This document shows positions 20,401 through 26,581 of a stretch of 64,000 nt of DNA, one piece after another. The stretch is taken from the NCBI RefSeq assembly GCF_008312935.1, contig NZ_VSZO01000002.1, positions 62,001-126,000 on the forward strand. The letters are read 5' to 3'. The DNA is from Roseiconus lacunae. Its GTDB lineage: Bacteria; Planctomycetota; Planctomycetia; Pirellulales; Pirellulaceae. The position numbers were made by a program, and so were the translations under genes. Each line of letters begins with the position of its first letter. Position 1 is the first letter of the stretch. Under the pieces are notes generated by a model, which saw only the letters and a program-made list of their open reading frames with translations, was not told the DNA's origin and ran no database searches.

Positions 20401-21314
20401 ATGTCGGGTCACTCGACACCCATCAAATCTTCGTTGATTGGGGCGATGGCCAGCAAACGGTCGTGGACGCAAGTACTGGCGTTCATCAATTTGAGCACCA
20501 GTATGCCGAAGGCGGCGTCTATGACGTGTCGCTGATCGTCACGGACGACGACGGCGGCACGGTTTTTGAAACAACGGAAGCGTTTGTGACCGGTGCGGTA
20601 GTCCGCGATGGCGTGCTACAAATCATCGGCACCACGCACAACGATGTGATCTTGATTAACCAACTCGGAAGCCATCATTACGTGACCGCCAATTTCCTAC
20701 CGGGGTGGCTTCGCACACGGGCGTTCCGACATTCAACCTACACCCGGGTCGAAGTTTATGGCGGGGACGGAAACGACTGGATTCGAGCATCGTCGAACAT
20801 CACCCATGACATGCTACTTTTCGGTGGCGATGGAAATGATTACCTTCAATCCGCCAAAGGCAATGACGTCTTGATCGGGGGCGACGACGACGATTGGCTC
20901 AACGGCTTGAGCGGCGATGACGTGCTTATCGGTGGCAACGGCCGGGACACGATTCTAGCGAAAGCCGGGAGCGATCTGCTGATTTCCGGCTATACCAGTT
21001 TCGATAGTCGTCGTGATGCCCTGATCGCGATCAGTACCGAGTGGTCTTCCGATCGAAGCTACCAAGATCGACGAGACAACCTACTGGGTATCGCTCCCGA
21101 GTCTCAGCATGTGACAACAGATGACAATGAACGCATCGTCTTGACGTCCGATGGTAGCGAACAATCGGTGTTCGATGATGAAGTCGTGGACGTTCTGATC
21201 GGTAGCCGTGGGCGTGATTGGTACTTTGCCAATCTCGGCGAAGGCGACGCCCAGGATCAAATCGCTAATCAAACATTACTCGAAGAGGTCGAACTATTAT
21301 CGGAAAGCATTTAG
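8442..21314 (+). CDS. Giant secreted repeat protein: beta-solenoid, Calx-beta, PKD and RTX-like domains
   Basis: 4,290 residues from the ATG at 8442, which has GGAAGA about 9 nt upstream. The N-terminus is basic and leads into MLESLEDRRLLAV, the planctomycetal LExRxLLA-type export motif. Bases 8,900-13,450 encode some 20 alternating modules of the type STVDGDITITG and STGTGPDAANITIDGTGG, which predict a parallel beta-solenoid. Bases 14,240-17,400 encode Calx-beta-type repeats (motifs such as VNEGD and TVDEDAGTIEF) with a PKD domain at about 14,590-14,870. A helical stretch with EF-hand-like loops (DLNGDGLHNDDE, DRDGSGVLEADE) follows at 17,590-18,470, then another Calx-beta (18,490-18,830), PKD-like domains (19,440-20,600) and RTX-like GGDGNDYL/GNDVLIGG repeats (20,760-21,000). 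It is probably a calcium-stabilised surface adhesin or wall protein. Its ligand is unknown. Confidence 0.9.
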   Translation: MFTTVRAFSNPTVRAKRNARFRDTIGRLKRNHLRRCMLESLEDRRLLAVTTDPLTATNEVVFRGDAASNTVRFSVSEGYLQHDLGGQAGFDSDRDLDATIPGEQALLLGQIGSLTFDDLGGNDRIYFQGNETFDFATAAIHFSVGEITISPGVNLSTTDGRIDLVAAETIAVTSGASLSTVDGGIRMTANPDQSTSSSNTDYFSLNLDGANLVTAGSGAIELQGFGIHSGSNVSAGVGIEGGSSIRSTSLDANAGGIAISGIGADGRQSKHGLVARDAGNVIESAYGDISLDGIGGFRSDGGAQSFFGIYLTGLNVSSTGSGPEAATISVDGTGGAETSSTFGVRMLSSNVSFSSVDGDINLTGRGGQSETTSAAHGVVIDNIAYLRSTGTGPDAANIHIDGTVGTATETQTSALAGYGVLITGTPTEISTVDGDIMITGSGGEGGVNRNGVSVDATVSSTGIGQHAGKISVEGQGGDDTYGWGSFIKGQWSTVDGDIHFHGDGTSTDSRGSDGVSLREIDSIVSTGVGTDAGEILITGSASRGRGVILENSAGSITTVDGDITLADTDDSGVHLDGFGGLASTGTGPDAGKITIEEKRVSIRDLGIGISSVDGDITISSVTESGVGGGLYLADFGVLESTGTGPDAAKITLTGTTSDGTTNRHGLNISDSGGAPSIIRTVDGDITISGTGGDRTDPTDRYSENRGVTITDVSIQSAGTTSEAGLITIHGTGGDSGRNGYGVYLADGELSSVSGDVQLTGNASAGRGVYLLRNATELSGTGPLAGNLTIGGSSIQVSGSVSAVDGDFSAIASGSNFSGNFQSTGQGRFTVEATGQGGQTFVSGNVESITGDITVRGPQVNVSGIRSTGTGPDAADIRVEGHRILVTSSELTTVDGAIVLDSREDAGESNTAGVFLRKPIRSTGTGPDAKGISISSVGTSADAVVNMQTGTTLSTVDGDITINDAALFDDELLSGSVDLSGTVWVSSTGVGQHAGSIRIFGKSGDASGSLYGIDADTNNTGGFSTVDGELELRGESGEVDGSGASVGLKLTELSIESTGVTAGLGNVTLTGHSGSGTNGGYRGIDLQNIDFSTVAGNLRVEGHGGNGPGSSNVGMLVASSTFNSNGHGLGAGTITFDGTGGGGNSPYGIQFSNLDLISAYGDIHLIGQGGTLSETAPHYSESSGIKLGGYNTRIESTGTGEHAANITIDGTGGTGSTSGNYGIEFDAGDGILTSRDGDIVVNGVGGFGNSPGVFIEDWHLSSTGIGEFAGTILISGTGNLTQPGIFLNSQNVNYNYAINSIDGDITLTGTGSPTAIQSQVNSNPGTGRIESTGFGEHAANILIDGGDGSVSLSNDLTIRSIDGAIDLTGSRFALAASIESLGNNPAQTRDITLLGTSQGSSVSNISTFVADVSITSADAIAVNGTIKSVLDSIDAGTITIQETTTTTDNHGISFGDNGEIVSTVGDIWLSGSGGGNDYGIYGPKIVSLGTDKATAATITLIGTGNESGGRGVAISGGNAESPNITTIAGDIEIHGSGGSGTGSRNLGVYLTNAYIESTGLTKQHAGEILIIGTGGTGTSDLVGVEIRSSQSDIVSVAGDINIVGQAGTGTGTGNDGVMIRDASLIRSSGTDSEAANIRIEGSSPTSRGVYLISGRIESDGAGSIEVIANGVSDGTVDDLFVAGSSVLGGSNSAAEIILTVDSFGLLTPAIIETSGTVNLQTRSLETSVSLGNGAAELSLDNSELALFGSELAALVIGTPNQPVANVDLSEVVLRSALTIHANDVSDQDGQDASLAGPITFANVATPGSPLGQLLVDSDLVLASTNTLRLDIDGPTAGATSDGYDQIRVLGEVVLAPGTRLETLTNNAYPAAEDQQFVLIDNDGTDPINGIFGGLPEGTILENFLGTPLNARISYLGVDGATGNDVVLTTTNVKNPIYDFSASEYSVNEGDSDATTLVVSLQRSEETSIATSVDVRLNSGTASADIDFDAAPITVNFAPGQTTATVAIRVLGERLVEANETLSLTLENFSDYGFPGTTHPTATLTLINDEFAPVANFAGDFMPNEGTSVLFDASGSSDVEDNNEQLTFEWDLDFTGQFTVDATGQQINFYRADGPASQMVALRVTDTEGNVTVTTQQVSTVNAAPIIAPMQPQTIKAYNYAELNLPVPFVDTGSHDTHTVEVDYGDGSPVETIELSDGERGFVVSHQYKVTTGTTINQIVTMTVTDRDGATTTSTLAVDVEDLALTVPDNRPTLSIITPDLAIPEQESYRIQPITVRLDRPFEVETFIPIDLSQSTATIDSDFQLSNQLLRFDPFQTTATLTFNTLNDTAYEPSSETVVVGFPDTLEVARISGVASEQQFVATIIDDGDRRPTISFASTAGTFNEGDEFDLVASLSDVAQVDVDVPLTLFNSGNVSLSAQSIVIPAGQLEGRISGTVIDDELSEPQQTFTVAMQSGQQGFPINNRYSLFQGVIKANDAILLDLLQKNVTATEGGNSVQIVATVSELLSTDLVVPLTYTSNDATQGGDFTGPSSIRFRANQAPRVTFVINVTNDQIGESDELVFVNFASDLPDGVQLANPSVGTRLLIEDDDVARLTFISSNSTNSVRDGESYHAENTTIWEDSEPFEVTVSTGGISFASDVSIPLNFSASTRGTTYNRSGADLEGPSNSITLPAGQTTVTFTVTPNGDEIYEATERGYLALGTGDLPGAKLGKTASHRILILDNDPLVEIETEETTVDEDAGTIEFKVTLSAESNRRARIPFKTYGSATIGDDYTIVSETKSGYRVRSNYVEIEPGERTATIKVKLKDDAVIEGRERIGIWLRPEVGSATLSNATLDGSKYASVLIDFDERPRPTISQVRGKQPGSSSYSSTSTWIREGGSFRIQVSMPTSADRDVWVPVSFPYASGRASTLGFSQDFTTGGLSNGWLKIPAFKKSAYFYLHTIDDLRKEDSEKIRATIGQPVVWDRTGERWVNFGSVGSNYYKFVGIRSSDQETVYCPSGVQYNALAVSDGTCVIDAGTTTSGPTIANDWTPSSSGSLVIANGYLGSSEVFLDGNFNGQRDFIDLNGDGLHNDDEPLEPLVSTYSDGSLLLDFPAEMDRDGSGVLEADEAQLVAFGGTDPATGITERTRMTAPAGSFVVTPLTTLAGKLVNEHAFDADDAHQRVLDSLQLATFEYWKNSAIAATAAGDMVAAQTYPATIAVNSTAIVIGSYLSELSGSTPEHASDLVYARMADLIQSADTRLNLDNSLNVADLVNSVAAELGVVADLDVVDVLSQAIADNSRSLYELPVSADLAFLESVSKLKIVARGAMTTDAARLASGDLSVTDFETQYSVENQVTLAGAATVGTIEPVRIAVSDAQIVEGNSGTQFAEFRVAISNFFNAPISVEYSTEDDAATTADGDYEATSGTLTWLPGDDSVQTIQIPVFGDTDVEFDESFDLVLQSAAGGIIQRSIGRGTILADDAMTFELPATTETSEVLVTLDGDQIAIRRDGETILNGSLNKSAAFVLNTAPGPGINLNIDVRRGDTVNRSVKLISNSSDDQLAIDNTLDLNVVHQIVAPTEGSFISEGQAISYQAFSLVSNERSPTFVLQSEVALGTPTTAVASVPALLHLEGSVSRWSLTLDGNEVDSQDSADPFSFTTTSAGLYRLSYSITLEDTTVVSAVQDFDVQPLNEPPTADAGGTYTVEEGGTVILDASASTDPDLPDDVLTYQWDLDGDGVFGETGIEALYGDEVGVTPTLDASTLNGPGNLSVSLLITDSFGESSTDTAALDITNAAPMLSVDAADVTLVEGESASRLVTATDVASDPVLVTASIGDVAPNGDGTWMWTYTGEDDLAETLVTIFAEDDDGGLSEATFNLTVDNAAPVLALLESTSAAENGLARIEGSITDAGQLDTHVITIDWGDGNTSIADLDPVSRTFSAEHLYLDDPNGIDNSEYLVAIQIDDQQPNGLLQSETTIGVSNVPPELSQLTLESWSQQATLGFRLSDVGSLDTHQIFVDWGDGQQTVVDASTGVHQFEHQYAEGGVYDVSLIVTDDDGGTVFETTEAFVTGAVVRDGVLQIIGTTHNDVILINQLGSHHYVTANFLPGWLRTRAFRHSTYTRVEVYGGDGNDWIRASSNITHDMLLFGGDGNDYLQSAKGNDVLIGGDDDDWLNGLSGDDVLIGGNGRDTILAKAGSDLLISGYTSFDSRRDALIAISTEWSSDRSYQDRRDNLLGIAPESQHVTTDDNERIVLTSDGSEQSVFDDEVVDVLIGSRGRDWYFANLGEGDAQDQIANQTLLEEVELLSESI
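8900..13450 (+). repeat. Region of about 20 imperfect repeats inside the giant gene
   Basis: The translated region alternates two short motifs: an STVDGDI-like block (for example STVDGDIMITG, SSVDGDITI, RTVDGDITI, NSIDGDITL) and an STGTGPDAA-like block followed by a beta strand (SSTGSGPEAATISV, RSTGTGPDAANIHI, ESTGTGEHAANITI). I count about 22 of each by eye, spaced unevenly at roughly 100-250 bp. The DNA is diverged between copies, so these are old repeats kept by protein structure, not a young tandem array. Confidence 0.8.
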
Positions 21315-21338
21315 TCTTTCGCTAACGTTCGAAACTAT

Positions 21339-21410
21339 GATTTGCGGATTGGCGTTCGGCACGGTTGCTGTAGCATCACCGAGGCTGACACCTATCGGCT
21401 GCTGATGAAC
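21339..21410 (-). repeat. Dispersed inverted repeat, copy D
   Basis: Read on the minus strand, this runs GTTCATCAGCAGCCGATAGG, then a spacer with CCTCGGTGATGC, then CAACCGTGCCGAACGCCAAT and CCGCAAATC. It lines up end to end with the copy at 62853-62917. It lies between the convergent stops of the giant gene and the LysM protein gene. Confidence 0.65.
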
Positions 21411-21561
21411 CGCCCCCAAAACTCTGGTCTAGATGGATCACGACGAGCATTCTGCACACCGCGATCCGAACGGGCAACTGAGTAGTGATCGCCAAGTTCT
21501 GTAACCGCCGCCGCGAATTGACAGAGTTTTATCTCCGTCGAATCGCAAGATCATAGTTGCA

Positions 21562-22953
21562 TTAGCGGCGGATGGTCACCGTTGATCCTTGGCTGAGGAT
21601 CGCAAAAACATCATCGGCAAGATCGCCGGCGACACTGATACAGCCGTCATCGGTAGGTTTCACCGTGTTAGAACTGCCGTGGATGCACAGTTGTCCGCCT
21701 AAATCAAGCCAGGCGTTTCCGTATGGATTTTCTGGGCTGCCCGCAGGGATGGTTTTACCGGCTGGACCATAAAATGTCCGCGACGTCTGTTTATCCTGGA
21801 CGGTAAACTCGCCCGGCGTTGGGGACGGTTCTTTGCCCACTTCAATTTCGAAGCGACCGGCGTAAAGATCACCGAGAAACATCGTCATGACTTTTCCATT
21901 CAAGTCGACGTCGGCACGGAAGGGGCCACGAACCATTTTCAGTTCGGTTCCCGGAAGTACCGTGACGGGGTCGTCCACACCGTTGATATTGGCCAACAAC
22001 TGCCAGGGAACTTTGTATCCCTTGGCAATTTCGACTAAGGATTCGCTGCCACTGACTTTGTATGGTTGTTCCAGCAGATGGCGCCGAGAATAGATCACTT
22101 CGCGGGCAAGCGGATCGAGTCGCCCCATCAACTGTTGCTCTTGATCAGCGCTGATTCCAGGCATCCCGTAGAAAACACTCAGTGTCGCAAGAGCTTCCTT
22201 GAGTTGCCCTTTTTGGTAAAGCTCGTCGGCGGCAGCGATCGCATTGGTTAATCCTAGGTTGGCTTCATCGCCACCGGCTTGCCCATTGGCAGAAGTACTT
22301 GAGGCCGTGGAATCAGATTCCGCGGGCGGTGCGAACGGAGTTCCTTTGGACGAATCGAATTGTCCCGCGACCGAACTCGGATCGGGAAGCGCAAATTGGT
22401 TCGGCGTTGATGCATACGAGTCCGCCGGACCAGGGGTGATCGAAGGCGGAGCCGAATCGACCGGCGGCAGGGCTCGCGGGGCTTCTCGTTCAGGTGTCGC
22501 CGGTATTTCGTTCGGTGCAAGATCGGCGAATGACGTATTCGGAAGCGACAAGTTACCTTGGCTTGGCGGGGCCAACATCTCGGTCGCCGTCGCGGTCGTT
22601 GGTGGTTGCGGCGAAGGCCCGACCGCCGGAGGCGCGGCTGCATCTTCGAACAGTCCTGCCGGAGGTTGGCTGAGCGATAACGCATCATCGGCCGTCCCGG
22701 GAACCATTTCACCGGTGATGAAGGAATCGTCTATCAGCGAGCTACTACCGCCTTCATCGATGACCAAGTATTCCTCGATCTCTTCGGGAAGCGGCTCCGG
22801 TGGTGTCGTCATGGAGACATAGCCGCCGTAAAGAACGGTCAGCATGAGAACAACAATTGCGGCTGTCTTGATCGTTTGCACGACAGTCCTCCGTGACGGA
22901 TTCGTGCGGATAGTTCGAATAGAAATCTTCGGTTGATAGGTAGTCGTAATCAA
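21562..22953 (-). CDS. Membrane-anchored LysM/L,D-transpeptidase-like (YkuD) protein
   Basis: 463 residues. A short basic N-terminus is followed by one transmembrane helix (about 31-50, TAAIVVLMLTVLYGGYV), then a long Pro/Ser/Ala-rich linker (about 55-235), a helical TPR-like stretch (about 235-295), a LysM-type segment (about 303-345, ESLVEIAKGYKVPWQLLANI) and a YkuD-like domain to the end. YkuD enzymes make 3-3 peptidoglycan cross-links or attach proteins to the wall. The active-site region shows IHGS with H425 and DDGCISV with C438. The family's usual SHGCxR motif is altered: the His before GC and the following Arg are absent, so activity is uncertain. The membrane anchor and LysM place it at peptidoglycan. 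The gene is convergent with the giant protein gene. Confidence 0.85.
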   Translation of the reverse strand: MITTTYQPKISIRTIRTNPSRRTVVQTIKTAAIVVLMLTVLYGGYVSMTTPPEPLPEEIEEYLVIDEGGSSSLIDDSFITGEMVPGTADDALSLSQPPAGLFEDAAAPPAVGPSPQPPTTATATEMLAPPSQGNLSLPNTSFADLAPNEIPATPEREAPRALPPVDSAPPSITPGPADSYASTPNQFALPDPSSVAGQFDSSKGTPFAPPAESDSTASSTSANGQAGGDEANLGLTNAIAAADELYQKGQLKEALATLSVFYGMPGISADQEQQLMGRLDPLAREVIYSRRHLLEQPYKVSGSESLVEIAKGYKVPWQLLANINGVDDPVTVLPGTELKMVRGPFRADVDLNGKVMTMFLGDLYAGRFEIEVGKEPSPTPGEFTVQDKQTSRTFYGPAGKTIPAGSPENPYGNAWLDLGGQLCIHGSSNTVKPTDDGCISVAGDLADDVFAILSQGSTVTIRR

Positions 22954-23229
22954 TCCAATCGAAGCGATGCTAGCCCAATTCCTTCGTGGACCGTTGCCGA
23001 TTGCTTGCCTGAGCTCAGTTTTTTGTCACGGCATCCGCAAAAACACCGAAATCCGCCGACGAGCGGTATTCACGCGTCAGAATTCAGTCAAGTCGGACGA
23101 AATCGCCTGTCGAATGCGACTCGCTTGGATCAATCGAGCAGACGGCCCCCGTGCGGAGGATTGCCGCAATACCGCGATCACTTCGCACCGGGCACGGCAG
23201 ATCACCCAATGGATGCGATCCTAATTCTG

Positions 23230-24864
23230 CTATGAGTCCGAAGCTGCTGTCGCGTCGGCGCTCGACTGAACTGGCTTTCCGACCAAACGAACGACCAACA
23301 AAATCGCGACGGCACCGGCAACAAGACTGATCCAGGGTGAAACTCCGTATGCTGCTGGCAGCGTCCCAAAGACAATGCAAATCCCCCCGACGACGACGGC
23401 ATAGGGCAATTGTGTGCGAACGTGTTCGACATGGTCACATTCACTCGCTCGACTGGACAACACCGTCGTGTCACTGATCGGTGAGCAGTGGTCGCCGAAG
23501 ATCGCTCCCGCCAACACGCTGCCGCACGTAGCCAAGCAGATTGCTGTGTCAGCCGTTCCGGGACCGCCCGCGGCTTGATCCAGTTTGATCGCAAGCGTGA
23601 CTGAAAGTGGGGTTAGAATTCCCATCGTTCCCCAGCTCGTCCCGGTCGAGAACGCCATCAAGCCGGCAATCACAAAGACACAGGTCGGCAACAACTTGGG
23701 ATCCAACGCCTCGCTGAGCAGACTGGACAGGTAACCTCCGGTGTCCAAGCCGTCTTTTCCAGTCATCGCCGAGAGCGCCCAAGCAAGCCATAAAATGACG
23801 ATCGCCGGCATCATTTGCCATGCCCCGCGGAGCGATGACTTCATCAAAAAATCTGCCGACGATTGACAGACCACACGGTGTGTGAAAAGCGAGACGATCC
23901 AGCCGGAACCACCGCCGACCACCAACGCCCAGTATGACTGGCCGTTACCGATCAACAAACCAAAATGCCGGATCCAGGAAACCGCAGGGTCTTTCTCGCC
24001 CACTTCCCAGCTACCGGTGATAATCAAGACCAGCAGCACGGCGATGATGCACATCCCAACGGGGACGACCGTCGGGATCCAGCTATGACGAATCGGAGCG
24101 CGTTGGAGCTTCAACGGATGGACATCGCTTCCCTGGGAAGCCGCCCCCACTGCGCCCGTTTGGTTGGAATCAGATTGCCTCAACTCGGCGGTTCGCATCG
24201 GTCCAAAATCGCGACCACTGCGGGCGATGACAAACACCATCACTAACGCCAACAGCGGGTAAAACCGGTACGGGATCGACTGCATGAATAGCTCAAATCC
24301 CGCCGATGCCGTCGTGATCCCTGCATCGCTAAGCCCTTCGGACATGTACGTGATTTCGGTCGCGGCCCACGTACTGACCAACGACAAACCGGCGACAGGT
24401 GCGGCGGTCGAATCGACGAGGTAAGCGAGTTTGCTGCGTGAAATCTTATAGCGATCCGCGGTCGAACGCATCGTTCCACCGACCAAAAGAGTATTGGCGT
24501 AATCGTCAAAAAAGACTGCAAGGCCAGTCGAGGCGATCAGCGTCTGTGCGCCTTGCCGACTCTTGATGCGAGCGGCGATCTTGGTGACCAAATCTTCCAT
24601 CGCGCCTCCAGCTTCCAGGACTCCTACCATCGCGCCCAAAAGCAAACTAAATGCGAGCGCCAATAGGTGATCGTGGTCACTGATGGAATTCCAAATCGCT
24701 TGTCCCAAACCGATCGCAGGTGCGAACCAGTCAGACTCTGATGGCGCGAGAATAAACGCGCCGACCCCGACACCGAACAGCAGGGGCAGAACGACTTGGC
24801 GAGTCAAGATCGCCAATACGATAGCCACCAACGGCGGCAATAACGAAGCGGCTCCGTATTCCAT
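23230..24864 (-). CDS. NhaC-family Na+/H+ antiporter-like transporter
   Basis: 544 residues, with about a dozen hydrophobic segments along the whole length and a hydrophilic loop near residues 215-255. Family signs include the N-terminal LPPLVAIVLAILTRQVVLPL, LLGAMVGVLEAGGAMEDL, the intramembrane FFDDYANTLLVGGTMRSTAD and the C-terminal FSTGTSWGTMGILTP and GDHCSPISDTTVLSSRAS. These match the NhaC/ArsB-NhaD-like sodium-proton or substrate-sodium exchangers. The FDDYAN and GDHCSPISDTT motifs are shared across NhaC antiporters, including malate-lactate types, so the exact ion or solute is open. It lies downstream of asnS on the same strand, separated by a strong palindrome (24988-25064), so it is probably transcribed on its own. 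Confidence 0.88.
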   Translation of the reverse strand: MEYGAASLLPPLVAIVLAILTRQVVLPLLFGVGVGAFILAPSESDWFAPAIGLGQAIWNSISDHDHLLALAFSLLLGAMVGVLEAGGAMEDLVTKIAARIKSRQGAQTLIASTGLAVFFDDYANTLLVGGTMRSTADRYKISRSKLAYLVDSTAAPVAGLSLVSTWAATEITYMSEGLSDAGITTASAGFELFMQSIPYRFYPLLALVMVFVIARSGRDFGPMRTAELRQSDSNQTGAVGAASQGSDVHPLKLQRAPIRHSWIPTVVPVGMCIIAVLLVLIITGSWEVGEKDPAVSWIRHFGLLIGNGQSYWALVVGGGSGWIVSLFTHRVVCQSSADFLMKSSLRGAWQMMPAIVILWLAWALSAMTGKDGLDTGGYLSSLLSEALDPKLLPTCVFVIAGLMAFSTGTSWGTMGILTPLSVTLAIKLDQAAGGPGTADTAICLATCGSVLAGAIFGDHCSPISDTTVLSSRASECDHVEHVRTQLPYAVVVGGICIVFGTLPAAYGVSPWISLVAGAVAILLVVRLVGKPVQSSADATAASDS

Positions 24865-24987
24865 GCCACCTATCGTCGCCGATCGAAAGGCATTCGTCCA
24901 GTCGGGCTACCGGTTCAGCCTGCTCAACCGGATTTCCAAAACCATTAGCAATCGCTTGGGATCCAGAACCTGCCATACGCGCTCCCG

Positions 24988-25064
24988 CGAAAAAGGGGTC
25001 AGGACTCATTAGTCGGAACTGACTACGGGTACTTCGCAGTATTGAGTCCTGACCCCTTTTTTCG
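24988..25064. repeat. Long REP-like palindrome between asnS and the antiporter gene
   Basis: Arms CGAAAAAGGGGTCAGGACTC (24988-25007, extending one base) and GAGTCCTGACCCC followed by six T and CG (25044-25064) form a stem of about 21 bp with one bulged base and a 34-nt loop. The loop holds a smaller AGTC/GACT stem. The A- and T-rich stem ends mean it could stop transcription in both directions. Palindromes with a GGGGTCAGGACTC core are familiar as REP elements moved by Y1-type (RAYT) transposases, but no such gene is in the window. Confidence 0.8.
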
Positions 25065-25089
25065 CTCGCAGCGACTTGAGGGACAGCGA

Positions 25090-26484
25090 TTAAAACTCGG
25101 CGTGACCGGGTGTCCGCGGGAATGGAATCACGTCGCGAATATTGTTCATCCCCGTGATGTATTGCACGGCACGTTCGAGTCCAAGCCCAAAGCCCGCGTG
25201 CGGCACGGTGCCATAACGACGGAGATCGACGTACCACCAATAATCTTCTTCTGGCAGCGATTGGGCGGCCATTCGCTTTTGAAGTACTTCAAGACGTTCT
25301 TCGCGTTGACTGCCACCGATAATTTCGCCGACCCCCGGAACGAGAACGTCCATCGCGGCAACCGTTTTTTCGTCGTCGCTCAGTCTCATATAAAACGGTT
25401 TGATAGAAGACGGATAGTCAGTCAAGATCAACGGGCCTCCGACATGCTTTTCCGTCAAATACCGTTCGTGTTCGGCTTGCAGATCGCTTCCCCACTGGAT
25501 CTCATACTCGAATTTTTCGTTGCATGATTCGAGGATCTTGATCGCATCGGTGTAGGTCATGTGTTCAAACGGCTTCTCGATAACCGCTTTGACCTGCTCC
25601 AGCTTTCCCTTCTCGATCATTTTGTCAAAGAACTCCATGTCCTCCTGGCAATGATTCAGCGTTTCACTGAAGACATTTTTGAGGAAGCGTTCGGCCAGGT
25701 CCATGTTATCAGCCAAATCGAAGAACGCCGCTTCGGGCTCGACCATCCAAAATTCTGCCAAGTGCCGACTGGTGTTACTGTTTTCTGCGCGAAACGTTGG
25801 TCCGAAGGTATAGATGCGACCTAGCGACGTCGCGTACGTTTCGCCTTCAAGTTGTCCACTAACGGTCAGATAGGTCGGCTTGTCGAAAAAATCGTGTGAA
25901 TAGTTAACCGGACCACCTGAAGCGGCAAGCCGATCAAGGTCAAGCGTCGTAACGCGAAACATTTCGCCCGCGCCTTCGCAGTCACTCGCCGTAATGATCG
26001 GTGTGTGAACGTAGAGGAAGCGGTTTTCACGAAAGAAGCCGTGAATGGATTGACTGATCTGGTCGCGAACTCGCATTACCGCGCCCAATGTATTGGTCCG
26101 CGTTCGCAAGTGAGCCCATTCGCGAAGTTTCTCGAACGAGTGTCGTTTCTTCTGTAGCGGGTAGGTTTCCGAATCAGCCCAGCCCAGGACTCGGATTTCG
26201 TCCGCATGCAACTCGGTCGCTTGTCCTTTGGCGGGCGATTCCTTCAGTTCGCCCCGAACGATCACGCTACAGCCGGCGGTCAGCTTTTGAATCTCGTTTT
26301 CGTAATTGGCTAATTCAGCGGGGGCGATCACCTGAAGATTCCCGAGTGACGATCCGTCATTGAGTTCGATAAAGCTGAACCCGCCTTTACTGTCCCGTCG
26401 CGTGCGAACCCAACCACGAACCTCGCGGTCGGCGGCAACGGATTCAGCTTGCCGCGCTTCTTTGACGGAAATCCAATCAGCCAT
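25090..26484 (-). CDS. asnS: Asparaginyl-tRNA synthetase
   Basis: 464 residues from the ATG at 26484; the frame is open about 90 nt further, but the protein start [11 protein letters not shown] and the GGAAG 8-9 nt upstream favour this ATG. An N-terminal OB-fold anticodon-binding domain (about 15-105, [20 protein letters not shown]) leads to a class II catalytic domain with motif 1 region ([18 protein letters not shown]), motif 2 ([20 protein letters not shown]) and motif 3 ([15 protein letters not shown]). [10 protein letters not shown] and [15 protein letters not shown] are typical of AsnRS. It charges tRNA-Asn with asparagine in the cytoplasm. The 2,009-residue membrane-protein gene ends 97 nt upstream on the same strand. 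Confidence 0.97.
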   Translation of the reverse strand: MADWISVKEARQAESVAADREVRGWVRTRRDSKGGFSFIELNDGSSLGNLQVIAPAELANYENEIQKLTAGCSVIVRGELKESPAKGQATELHADEIRVLGWADSETYPLQKKRHSFEKLREWAHLRTRTNTLGAVMRVRDQISQSIHGFFRENRFLYVHTPIITASDCEGAGEMFRVTTLDLDRLAASGGPVNYSHDFFDKPTYLTVSGQLEGETYATSLGRIYTFGPTFRAENSNTSRHLAEFWMVEPEAAFFDLADNMDLAERFLKNVFSETLNHCQEDMEFFDKMIEKGKLEQVKAVIEKPFEHMTYTDAIKILESCNEKFEYEIQWGSDLQAEHERYLTEKHVGGPLILTDYPSSIKPFYMRLSDDEKTVAAMDVLVPGVGEIIGGSQREERLEVLQKRMAAQSLPEEDYWWYVDLRRYGTVPHAGFGLGLERAVQYITGMNNIRDVIPFPRTPGHAEF

Positions 26485-26581
26485 GTTGTAATCTTCCGGT
26501 GCGAGTGAAGTGACATTCGACTTCCGAAAGTTATCGTTAGCGGCGTTCGCTCGCAATCGGGTTTTGCCCCGCATCGTGAAC

